5,070 bases of DNA, taken from contig JAAEQP010000786.1 of the NCBI GenBank assembly GCA_024231375.1, forward strand, positions 1 through 5,070, read 5' to 3'. Position 1 is the first letter of the stretch; every line of letters begins with the position of its first letter. The position numbers and the translations under genes were made by a program. Shown one piece after another: positions 1 through 5,070 of this stretch. The notes beneath the pieces were generated by a model, which did not search any database, was not told where the DNA came from, and saw only the letters and a program-made list of their open reading frames with translations. This stretch comes from a bacterium (GTDB lineage: Bacteria; Hydrogenedentota; Hydrogenedentia; Hydrogenedentiales; SLHB01).

Positions 1-672
1 CATACCGGGAACTGTGCCGTCACCACCGTGGACGGCACCTTCGTCCCCTACAACGGCGACCGCGACCAAGCCGCCATCGACCGGCCCAAGGATGTGTCGT
101 TCCTCATCGATTGCATGGACCGGTTGAACAAGGGCGGCGACAGTCGGTTCCTGGGCAAATTCGACTTGGAGCACATCGGCGTGGCGGGCCATTCCTTCGG
201 GGGATTCACGGCGGGGGCCGTGGCGGATACCGACGAACGGGTCGACGCCATCGCGCCGATGGCGTACGTTGGCGATGACCGCGTGAACTACACCTGCCCG
301 GTCATGCTGCTCATCGCGACCGAAGACGACACCATCGGGGCCGAGGGCAACGCTCAGATGCGCACGTACTACGACGAGTCCAAGGGCTACCGGTATCAGG
401 TGGAATTCGTGAACGCGGGCCACTACTCCTTCACGGAGATGTATCAGCTCAACCCGGCGTTTGGCGACGGCGTAGGCAGTGGGACACGTATCACCAACGA
501 AGAAGCCATTGACTACATCGGCATGGACAAGGCCTTCCGCCTCACCAACACCTATACAACGGCCTTCTTCGGACGATTCGTGAAGGGGATGGACGGCTAC
601 GAGGCCTACATGACGAAGAACCACGACGAGGACGAGCTGATCGTGAAGCACGGGGCGGCTGAAGGCATGTAG
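1..672 (+). CDS. alpha/beta hydrolase, PAF-acetylhydrolase / dienelactone hydrolase type (5' partial)
   Basis: This is the C-terminal 223 residues of an alpha/beta-fold serine hydrolase; the frame is open from base 1, so the true start is upstream. Residues here count from base 1. The nucleophile elbow is GHSFGG with Ser65 (codon 193-195). The likely acid is Asp110 (or Asp109) in ATEDDT, and the likely catalytic His141 lies in NAGHYSF, giving Ser-Asp-His in the usual order. The DRPKDVSFLID segment before the elbow resembles bacterial homologues of PAF-acetylhydrolase and the predicted dienelactone hydrolases. Such enzymes cleave small esters or acyl groups; the substrate cannot be told. Any signal peptide would lie outside the window. 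It ends in TAG 31 bases before a sulfatase on the same strand, so an operon is likely and a role in removing acyl groups from a sulfated glycan is plausible but inferred. A GTG at base 28 is not a credible start, because the fold needs residues upstream. Confidence 0.88.
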   Translation, partial: HTGNCAVTTVDGTFVPYNGDRDQAAIDRPKDVSFLIDCMDRLNKGGDSRFLGKFDLEHIGVAGHSFGGFTAGAVADTDERVDAIAPMAYVGDDRVNYTCPVMLLIATEDDTIGAEGNAQMRTYYDESKGYRYQVEFVNAGHYSFTEMYQLNPAFGDGVGSGTRITNEEAIDYIGMDKAFRLTNTYTTAFFGRFVKGMDGYEAYMTKNHDEDELIVKHGAAEGM

Positions 673-703
673 CGCTGGCGACTGCCGATTCAAGGGGGAT
701 ACC

Positions 704-2104
704 ATGCGGACGGATACATCGAACTCGAGACTCCGTACTTCGCGTCGGGGTTTTCTGAAATCGGCAGGCGCAGGCGTCGTCGCGGCAGGGGCCGGAAACG
801 CCTTCGCCCAGGCTGCACGTGCCCAGGGCAAGCGCAATGTGCTGCTGTACGTCGTCGACGACCAGGGCAGCGACGACGCGGGATGTTACGGAAACCCGGT
901 GATTCGCACGCCGGGCCTGGACCTGTTGGCCAGTGAAGGTACCCGGTTCACCAACGGGTTCTGCACGTCGGCCAGTTGCAGCGCCAGCCGGTCCGTTATC
1001 CTGTCCGGGCTTCACAACCATGCCAACGGCCAGTACGGGCACCAGCATAGCTACCATCACTTCTCCGCGTTCCCCAAGGTGCGGAGCCTGCCGGTGTTGA
1101 TGGGGGAGGCGGGCTATCGGACCGCCTGCGTCGGCAAGTACCACGTGGCGCCGAACGACGTGTTCAAGTTTCAGACCATGATGAAGCGCAAAGACCCGCC
1201 CAAGATGGCCGAGGACAGCCGTGCCTTCATCGCCGACAGCGACGACCGGCCCTTCTTCCTCTACTTCTGCACCACCGAACCCCATCGCAACTTCAACCGG
1301 AAGGGATCGGACCCCGTCGACCCGGACGACGTTATTGTGCCGCCCTATCTGCCCGACATCCCCGAATGCCGCGAGGAGTTGGCCCAGTACTACGGGTCGG
1401 TGCAACTGGCCGACAAGGGGCTACTCGACCTCATCGGCATTCTCAAGGAGACGGGTCACTGGGACGACACCCTCATCATCTACGTGTCCGACAACGGCAT
1501 CGCGTTCCCCGGCGCCAAGACGAACCTCTACGACCCCGGCATGCGACTGCCCTGCGTCGTGCGCGATCCCTACCAGGACAAGTCGGGTACCGTGTGCAAC
1601 GCCATGGTCAGTTGGGCCGACATCACGCCGACCATTCTGGATTTCGCGGACGCCACGCCCAAAGACGCCGCGTTCCACGGCCGGTCGTTCCTGCCCGTGC
1701 TTGACGAACCCGATCCTGAAGGCTGGGACGAAGTCTACGCGTCGCACACCTTCCACGAGATCACCATGTACTACCCCATGCGCGTGGTCCGTACGCGGCG
1801 TCACAAACTCATATGGAACATCGCCTACGGTCTGGAGTACCCCTTCGCCTCGGACCTGTGGGCTTCGGCTACGTGGCAAGGCGTCCTCGAACGCGGCATG
1901 AAGGATTACGCGTCGCGGCCCGTTGATGCCTATCTGCACCGGGACGAATTCGAGTTGTACGACCTTCAAAAGGACCCGCTCGAAGTACGCAACCTGGCCG
2001 ACGATCCCGCCCATGCCGACCTGCTTGACCGCATGAAGCAACGCCTGCGCGCCTTCCAGAAACGCACCAAGGACCCCTGGGAAGTGAAATGGGAGCACGA
2101 GTAG
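704..2104 (+). CDS. Tat-exported sulfatase, N-sulfoglucosamine sulfohydrolase (SGSH)-like
   Basis: A complete 466-residue type I sulfatase, predicted to hydrolyse sulfate esters or sulfamates on a glycan outside the cytoplasm. The ATG follows a strong ribosome site (AGGGGG, ending 5 bases before it). Residues 12-41 form a Tat leader: TSRRGFLK, then an Ala/Gly-rich stretch ending near ARAQG. Expected active-site residues are present: Asp52-Asp53 (metal), Cys92 in C-S-A-S-R with Arg96 (Cys92 is the formylglycine precursor), Lys145 and His147 in GKYH, His194 in EPHR, Asp263-Asn264 in SDNG, and Lys272. From memory, human SGSH shares long blocks with it: HHF..F.KVRSLP, DDRPFFLY, DNGI.FP...TNLY.PG, HE.TM.YPMR, and the C-terminal ELYD..KDP.E..NLA.DP. 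Human SGSH is about 500 residues, so this copy is near full length. Heparan-type N-sulfatase is the best guess, but bacterial relatives may act on other sulfated sugars. It probably shares a transcript with the upstream hydrolase. Confidence 0.93.
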   Translation: MRTDTSNSRLRTSRRGFLKSAGAGVVAAGAGNAFAQAARAQGKRNVLLYVVDDQGSDDAGCYGNPVIRTPGLDLLASEGTRFTNGFCTSASCSASRSVILSGLHNHANGQYGHQHSYHHFSAFPKVRSLPVLMGEAGYRTACVGKYHVAPNDVFKFQTMMKRKDPPKMAEDSRAFIADSDDRPFFLYFCTTEPHRNFNRKGSDPVDPDDVIVPPYLPDIPECREELAQYYGSVQLADKGLLDLIGILKETGHWDDTLIIYVSDNGIAFPGAKTNLYDPGMRLPCVVRDPYQDKSGTVCNAMVSWADITPTILDFADATPKDAAFHGRSFLPVLDEPDPEGWDEVYASHTFHEITMYYPMRVVRTRRHKLIWNIAYGLEYPFASDLWASATWQGVLERGMKDYASRPVDAYLHRDEFELYDLQKDPLEVRNLADDPAHADLLDRMKQRLRAFQKRTKDPWEVKWEHE

Positions 2105-2105
2105 G

Positions 2106-2121
2106 GCGGGGGAGCCTCCGC
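2106..2121 (+). terminator. possible weak hairpin terminator after the sulfatase
   Basis: Two bases after the TAG, GCGGGG can pair with CTCCGC (one G-T pair) around a 4-base loop. No T-run follows, so it is at best a weak or factor-dependent terminator, and it may only be part of the repeat-rich spacer. Confidence 0.25.
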
Positions 2122-2130
2122 GTTATCGAC

Positions 2131-2156
2131 CACGGAAAGCACGGAACACACGGAAG
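2131..2156 (+). repeat. 9-base tandem repeat, three units of CACGGAA
   Basis: CACGGAAAG (2131-2139), CACGGAACA (2140-2148) and CACGGAAG (2149-2156) follow each other directly, each opening with CACGGAA. The middle unit and the start of the third appear inverted at 2472-2483, with 12 of 12 bases matching. Function unknown; CACGGAA-type runs occur in the spacers of many environmental genomes (general recollection, not searched). Confidence 0.7.
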
Positions 2157-2158
2157 CT

Positions 2159-2177
2159 GAACGAGAGCGGCTCGTTC
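2159..2177. repeat. 7-bp perfect hairpin, 5-base loop
   Basis: GAACGAG (2159-2165) and CTCGTTC (2171-2177) are exact reverse complements around AGCGG. No T-tract follows on either strand, so it is not a typical intrinsic terminator. It lies directly after the CACGGAA tandem repeat and may belong to the same repeat element. Confidence 0.5.
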
Positions 2178-2252
2178 CGTACTACTACCCGTCAGAATCT
2201 TGTTCTCCCAGCAAGAAGTTTGTCTGCGGAGTGCAGGGAGCATACCCTCTCC

Positions 2253-2333
2253 GTCATCCTGGGCAACGCGAAGGATCTCGCACTCCAGGATAGTTGCTGG
2301 GTGAACGAGATCCTTCACTTCGTTCAGGATGAC
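2253..2333. repeat. 81-base imperfect palindrome (dispersed-repeat type)
   Basis: Two 28-base arms, 2253-2280 and 2306-2333, are reverse complements at 23 of 28 positions around a 25-base centre. Each arm has GTCATCCTG at the outer end and AAGGATCTCG at the inner end. Most of the arm differences still allow G-U pairing in RNA, as expected if a stem were being kept. The GTCATCCTG...AAGGATCTCG pattern matches a palindromic repeat that I recall from intergenic regions of many unrelated bacteria (not searched). Placed between convergent genes, it could slow or end transcription from either side, but there is no adjacent T-run. Confidence 0.75.
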
Positions 2334-2378
2334 GCTGGGGTGGTGTCGCCGCCGTGCGGAAGTTCTTGTCTGGTGTGG

Positions 2379-2398
2379 GACCGGCGCCCTCGCCGGTC
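2379..2398. repeat. 8-bp perfect GC hairpin, CCCT loop
   Basis: GACCGGCG (2379-2386) and CGCCGGTC (2391-2398) are exact reverse complements around CCCT. It resembles the short GC-rich palindromes found in spacers of planctomycete-like genomes. No T-run follows, so a terminator role is uncertain. Confidence 0.55.
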
Positions 2399-2446
2399 AT
2401 CGCCCCTCCAGACAGTCGGTGGGCAGTGCGCCTTCCCCTTTTGGTT

Positions 2447-2459
2447 GCGGCTATGCCGC
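2447..2459. repeat. small GCGGC/GCCGC hairpin
   Basis: GCGGC (2447-2451) and GCCGC (2455-2459) pair perfectly around TAT. On the + strand it is preceded by CCCCTTTT (2435-2442), which does not help either strand as a terminator. It is short enough to occur by chance; the surrounding GGTTGCGGCTATGCCGCG wording recalls dispersed spacer repeats. Confidence 0.35.
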
Positions 2460-2552
2460 GCTAAGTGGTCGGTGTGTTCCGTGGTTCGGCAGTCCCTGGG
2501 AGCTGTTGGATTCGAGGCCACGCATGAAGTCCGGGAATCGCTCCCCGCCCGG

Positions 2553-3491
2553 TCAACCCTCGCTGCAGGATGCTCCGCAGGCGAAGCAGGAGTAGCAGCG
2601 GTGGTGGGCGAGCATGATGCGGTAGTCCATGCTCTTGGCCAGGTCGGGGCCGAGATCGTAGTCGTCATCGTCGTCGACGAGCGTACACGCGTAGACGCGC
2701 ACCGCACCGCCTTTCTTCACGATCATCTTGCTGAAGGAACACATGAACCGCGACCGGCTTTCCTCGGTGTGGTAGGTGGTCATGCAGTTTTTGGTGATGT
2801 GCGGGACGCCGCCGGGATGGGCGCCGGGGCCGTAGAAGTCGGGAAAGACGACGATGTGGGTGTCGAGAGGAAGACCGGCCCGCTCGAAGAAGGGCCTATA
2901 CGCGCGGTCGACGGCCTCCTTGTCCTCGTCCTTCTGAGCGAGACGTGCGATAGACACGGGAAACCCGGCCCGGTGCAATTCGCCAAGGGTGTCGAGGGCC
3001 AGTTCAAAGCTCCCCTCGCCACGACCTTCATCGTTCCTTGCCGCGTCCGGGAAATCGAGACTGACCCGGAGCTTGAGCGAGTTGGGTTTGTCGAGGAAGG
3101 GAACGATTTTCGGCAGGCGCTTTGGCAGCGACCCCGTTCCGTTCGTCAGGACCAGACACGGCCGATGATCGAGTGCGAAGTCCAGCATGTCGATCAGGTG
3201 GCGGTTCACGAAAGGTTCCCCGCCGGTGAACGAGAACTGCGTCACGCCGAGATCGATGGCCGCCTCCATGAACGGCAACGCTTCGTCGAAAGAGATCTGT
3301 TCGATACGGGTATCGCCCGGCTTCGATCCTTCGAGACAGAAGGGACACGAAAGGTTGCAGATGGATCCCGTGTGGAACCATAGCTCCTCAAGGCCGCGGG
3401 GCTGGATGTAGCCCCGAGGATCGCCCTCCGGCGTCGTCAGCCAAGACGGCTTCGTCAGGTGATAGCGCGTCTGTTCCTCTGATCGAAGCAT
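2553..3491 (-). CDS. radical SAM enzyme with C-terminal cysteine cluster
   Basis: A 312-residue radical SAM protein of unknown substrate. Numbering is from the ATG at 3491. Cys45, Cys49 and Cys52 in C-N-L-S-C-P-F-C would hold the 4Fe-4S cluster that cleaves S-adenosylmethionine. Gly90-Gly91-Glu92-Pro93 in FSFTGGEPF is the SAM-binding GGEP motif, and LVLTNGTG fits a later barrel strand. Downstream are Cys236, Cys251, Cys269 and a tail with Cys299, Cys302, Cys305 and Cys309 (C-x2-C-x2-C-x3-C, three residues from the end). This looks like an auxiliary Fe-S site of the SPASM or twitch type, though spacing differs from the standard SPASM pattern. An Asp5 run (273-277) follows Cys269. A TTG at 3506 would add five residues; neither start has a clear ribosome site, so I prefer the ATG. 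No signal peptide: cytoplasmic. It is convergent with the sulfatase and divergent from the next gene, so it is probably transcribed alone. Sulfatase maturation is possible but unproven. Confidence 0.9.
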   Translation of the reverse strand: MLRSEEQTRYHLTKPSWLTTPEGDPRGYIQPRGLEELWFHTGSICNLSCPFCLEGSKPGDTRIEQISFDEALPFMEAAIDLGVTQFSFTGGEPFVNRHLIDMLDFALDHRPCLVLTNGTGSLPKRLPKIVPFLDKPNSLKLRVSLDFPDAARNDEGRGEGSFELALDTLGELHRAGFPVSIARLAQKDEDKEAVDRAYRPFFERAGLPLDTHIVVFPDFYGPGAHPGGVPHITKNCMTTYHTEESRSRFMCSFSKMIVKKGGAVRVYACTLVDDDDDYDLGPDLAKSMDYRIMLAHHRCYSCFACGASCSEG

Positions 3492-3647
3492 TCTGCTAGA
3501 TACCAACTCTGTTCGGTCGTCCTGAATTCCATGGGAAGCCAGATCTGACCAGATATCGCATTGGTTTCGACGGCTCCCGGTTGAGTATCATGTCCTTTTG
3601 GGCCTTGCAGAATCTAGTACAACGATACACAGGGAAGGCGGAGAGTC
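3492..3647. promoter_or_regulatory. divergent promoter spacer
   Basis: This 156-base spacer separates two divergent start codons, so it must carry promoters for both genes. It is visibly more AT-rich than the coding DNA. A TATCAT at 3586-3591 is a possible -10 box for the + strand, but no good -35 sits at the right distance. An imperfect direct repeat, CCAGATCTGA / CCAGATATCG (3539-3558, 7 of 10 matching), could be a regulator site. Upstream of the + strand gene, AGGGAAGG and GGAG (3631-3643) provide the ribosome site. Exact promoters cannot be assigned. Confidence 0.5.
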
Positions 3648-5070
3648 ATGAGTAGTACGCAGTCTGACCGTTTCGTCGGCGCGGGATCGAGGATGATTGG
3701 ATGTGTTGTTCTTGCGGTGTGGGCAGCGGCGTGTGCCCACGCTTCTGAGGGGACGATTGCGGCGACGGGCGGCGACCCGCTCTTTCCCATCGGGTTCTAC
3801 GAGTTGCCGGGTGACGACGCGGAACTCAAACGCATGGCGGACGCGGGAATCAACCTGATCCGATGCGGTAGCCGCGCCGATCTGGACCGCGCGGGAGCGG
3901 TGGGCATGATGGGATGGGTCCCGCTGGGCGTCCATTCGGGGCCGACGGATGGCTTGCGCGACCGAATCAACTCGCTGAAGGACCATCCGGCCCTGGCGCT
4001 GTGGGAAGGCCCGGATGAGATCATCTGGCATAAGACGGCCATGTTGGCCGCCAACGGTAAGGATGGAATGGAGGGCCAGGATTGGTGGCGGCAGACGCCA
4101 AAGGCGGTGGCGCACGCACGTGCGGAAACGGGGCAGGTCATCCCCAATATGCGTGCCGGAGTGACGCTGCTCAAGGAACTGGATGCGTCGGATCGTCCCT
4201 TCTGGATGAATGAGGCGTTGTACACGGATGTGGGCTACATGCGGCAATGTCTGGACTTCGCGGACATCATCGGCTGCGACTACTATCCCGTGGGGCCTGG
4301 TGAGGGGTGCCTGCCGGGCATGGGGGAGGCAGTGCAACGGTGGCGAGGCATCGGACGGGACATGCCCGTATGGATGGTGCTGCAGGCCTTCGCATGGAGC
4401 GAACTCGACGCGAACAGCACCGCGGATCCCGTGTACCCCACCTTCGCCGAATCCCGCTTCATGGCCTATGACGTGATTGTCCACGGCGCCGATGCGATTC
4501 TGTATTGGGGATCGCACTATCTGAAATCGGCGGCATGCCGTGAGGCGATCTACGCGGTGACCAGCGAGTTGGCGGCGCTCCAACCGTTCCTCGTTGCGAA
4601 GGAAGAAAAGGGTGTTCAGGTAGCCTTGGTTGAGATGGGAGGCGGTGAAGGCAAGAAAGGCGTCAGACACTCGGCTCGGCGCGCTGGCGACGATTGGCTG
4701 ATCATCCTCGTCAACGAAGACGACGACAAGCATATGGGCGTTGAAGTCTCAGGCCTCGAAGGCCTGGAAGACGATGAACTGGCGCTGCTGAGGAAGATGA
4801 CCGACCGTTTCGGGATTACCGAGAAACATTTCCCGAGGATTTTCAACAAACAGTCCTATACGGACGAACAAATCGCGGAAATCTTCCAGGACCTGAAGAA
4901 AAAGGACCTTCATTATAGTTTCATCCTGGACCTGATCGCCATGGCCCTGGCGGACGGCGTTATTCTCGATCCGGAGAGGATGATGTTGGTGCAAATCGTC
5001 GAACTGATCGGGATCGATCGCGTGGAGTTCCACAACCTGATCAATTTCGCCCAGGCGACGTCCAGCCTGG
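3648..5070 (+). CDS. secreted TIM-barrel glycosidase-like protein joined to a TerB-like segment (3' partial)
   Basis: An open frame of 474 codons running off the right edge. ATG 3648 has GGAG four bases upstream and opens a Sec signal peptide: Arg15, hydrophobic residues 17-29, likely cut after Ala32 (AHA-SE). Residues 44-300 look like a glycosidase-type TIM barrel: PLFPIGFYELP, AGINLIRCG, HPALALWEGPDE (119-124 WEGPDE), FWMNEALY (Glu189), DIIGCDYYPVG (Asp211), VWMVLQAFAW (Gln246), and AYDVIVHGADAILYWG ending at Gly288. Residues 349-366 (DDWLIILVN...) start what seems a beta-sandwich, but it is not completed. From about residue 374 the protein becomes helical and charged: LLRKMTDRFGIT, then LDLIAMALADGVILDPER and VELIGIDRVEF, which resembles TerB-like (tellurite-resistance/DUF533-type) helical domains. 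Such domains are normally cytoplasmic. GC is about 66% at 3781-4020 but about 50% at 4801-5038. A true fusion or an assembly chimera are both open. No specific glycosidase family is assigned. Confidence 0.8.
   Translation, partial: MSSTQSDRFVGAGSRMIGCVVLAVWAAACAHASEGTIAATGGDPLFPIGFYELPGDDAELKRMADAGINLIRCGSRADLDRAGAVGMMGWVPLGVHSGPTDGLRDRINSLKDHPALALWEGPDEIIWHKTAMLAANGKDGMEGQDWWRQTPKAVAHARAETGQVIPNMRAGVTLLKELDASDRPFWMNEALYTDVGYMRQCLDFADIIGCDYYPVGPGEGCLPGMGEAVQRWRGIGRDMPVWMVLQAFAWSELDANSTADPVYPTFAESRFMAYDVIVHGADAILYWGSHYLKSAACREAIYAVTSELAALQPFLVAKEEKGVQVALVEMGGGEGKKGVRHSARRAGDDWLIILVNEDDDKHMGVEVSGLEGLEDDELALLRKMTDRFGITEKHFPRIFNKQSYTDEQIAEIFQDLKKKDLHYSFILDLIAMALADGVILDPERMMLVQIVELIGIDRVEFHNLINFAQATSSL
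4750..4766. repeat. 7-bp perfect palindrome at the domain junction
   Basis: CAGGCCT (4750-4756) and AGGCCTG (4760-4766) are exact reverse complements around CGA. They encode the SGLEGLE stretch and end one base before codon 374, where the protein changes from the glycosidase-like to the TerB-like part. It could be a coding coincidence, a recombination point, or a site where reads from two places were joined. Confidence 0.55.

Larger units (their letters stand above)
2105..2552. other. gene-free convergent spacer rich in short repeats
   Basis: These 448 bases separate the sulfatase stop from the stop of the convergent radical SAM gene. I see no open frame with a ribosome site or family-like protein; the frames that cross it are antisense shadows of the neighbours. 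It holds a GC hairpin just after the sulfatase, a 9-base tandem repeat, a 7-bp hairpin, an 81-base imperfect palindrome, an 8-bp GC hairpin and a small GCGGC/GCCGC hairpin. A 12-base perfect inverted pair also links the two sides: CACGGAACACAC at 2140-2151 and its reverse complement at 2472-2483. The region looks like an accumulation of dispersed repeats. No insertion sequence ends or transposase remnant were recognised. Confidence 0.75.

Noticed and set aside
542..2098. Antisense frames (542-1405 and 1421-2098) and alternative + frames (1221-1901, 1366-1704) within the sulfatase
   Set aside because: The sulfatase frame holds the full set of catalytic motifs and a Tat leader; the other frames are compositional by-products of high GC.
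2131..2483. CRISPR array
   Set aside because: The repeats are only 9 bases long without spacers, and the other palindromes differ from one another.
2220..3383. Long + strand open frame (387 codons) across the repeat spacer and the radical SAM gene
   Set aside because: It is antisense to a gene with clear radical SAM motifs, begins inside repeats, and its protein is low-complexity without any family feature.
2553..3491. Radical SAM gene as an anaerobic sulfatase-maturating enzyme
   Set aside because: It is shorter than I recall for anSMEs, its CNLSCPFC motif lacks their typical aromatic after the second Cys, and it is convergent with the sulfatase rather than in an operon. Kept only as a possibility.
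3648..3750. Lipoprotein signal at Cys29 (AAAC) of the glycosidase-like protein
   Set aside because: The residue three before the Cys is Ala rather than Leu or a similar one, and a better Sec cleavage site (AHA) follows directly.
3588..4733. Long - strand open frame (381 codons) opposite the glycosidase-like gene
   Set aside because: It is a shadow of the GC-rich + strand gene, rich in Arg, His and Pro, with no recognisable domain or ribosome site; the + strand has a signal peptide and barrel motifs.
4734..5070. A separate TerB-like gene starting at an internal ATG (4734 or 4797)
   Set aside because: No ribosome site precedes 4734, the AGGA before 4797 is too close, and no stop separates it from the upstream frame; the choice is between a fusion and an assembly join.

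Overview
The window looks like chromosomal DNA from a GC-rich, glycan-degrading bacterium of the Planctomycetota / Hydrogenedentota / Lentisphaerota type. The clues are an exported sulfatase with a Tat leader, a secreted TIM-barrel glycosidase-like protein, and a spacer full of short palindromic repeats of the sort scattered through such genomes. The phylum is an inference; no rRNA or other marker is present.

Layout. (1) 1-672, + strand: the 3' part of an alpha/beta hydrolase of the PAF-acetylhydrolase / dienelactone hydrolase type; its start lies outside the window. (2) 704-2104, +: a complete Tat-exported sulfatase that closely resembles N-sulfoglucosamine sulfohydrolase (SGSH, heparan N-sulfatase). 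It follows the hydrolase after 31 bases, so the two are probably co-transcribed. (3) 2105-2552: a 448-base spacer without a credible gene, holding a 9-base tandem repeat and several hairpins, the largest an 81-base imperfect palindrome. (4) 2553-3491, - strand: a radical SAM enzyme with a C-terminal cysteine cluster, convergent with the sulfatase. (5) 3492-3647: a divergent promoter spacer. (6) 3648-5070, +: an open frame running off the right edge. It encodes a signal peptide, a TIM-barrel glycosidase-like domain and then, from about residue 374, an unrelated helical segment that resembles TerB-like domains.

How they may work together: the hydrolase and sulfatase would remove ester and sulfate groups from a glycan, and the secreted barrel protein could act on the sugar chain. 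The radical SAM protein is on the other strand; its substrate is unknown, and it should not be called a sulfatase maturase from proximity alone.

The most unusual point is the in-frame join of a secreted glycosidase-like protein to a TerB-like segment. GC falls from about 66% to about 50% across the gene and a perfect short palindrome sits at the join. It is either a genuine odd fusion or an assembly chimera, and I cannot decide which from sequence alone. I found no CRISPR array, tRNA, rRNA or transposase.
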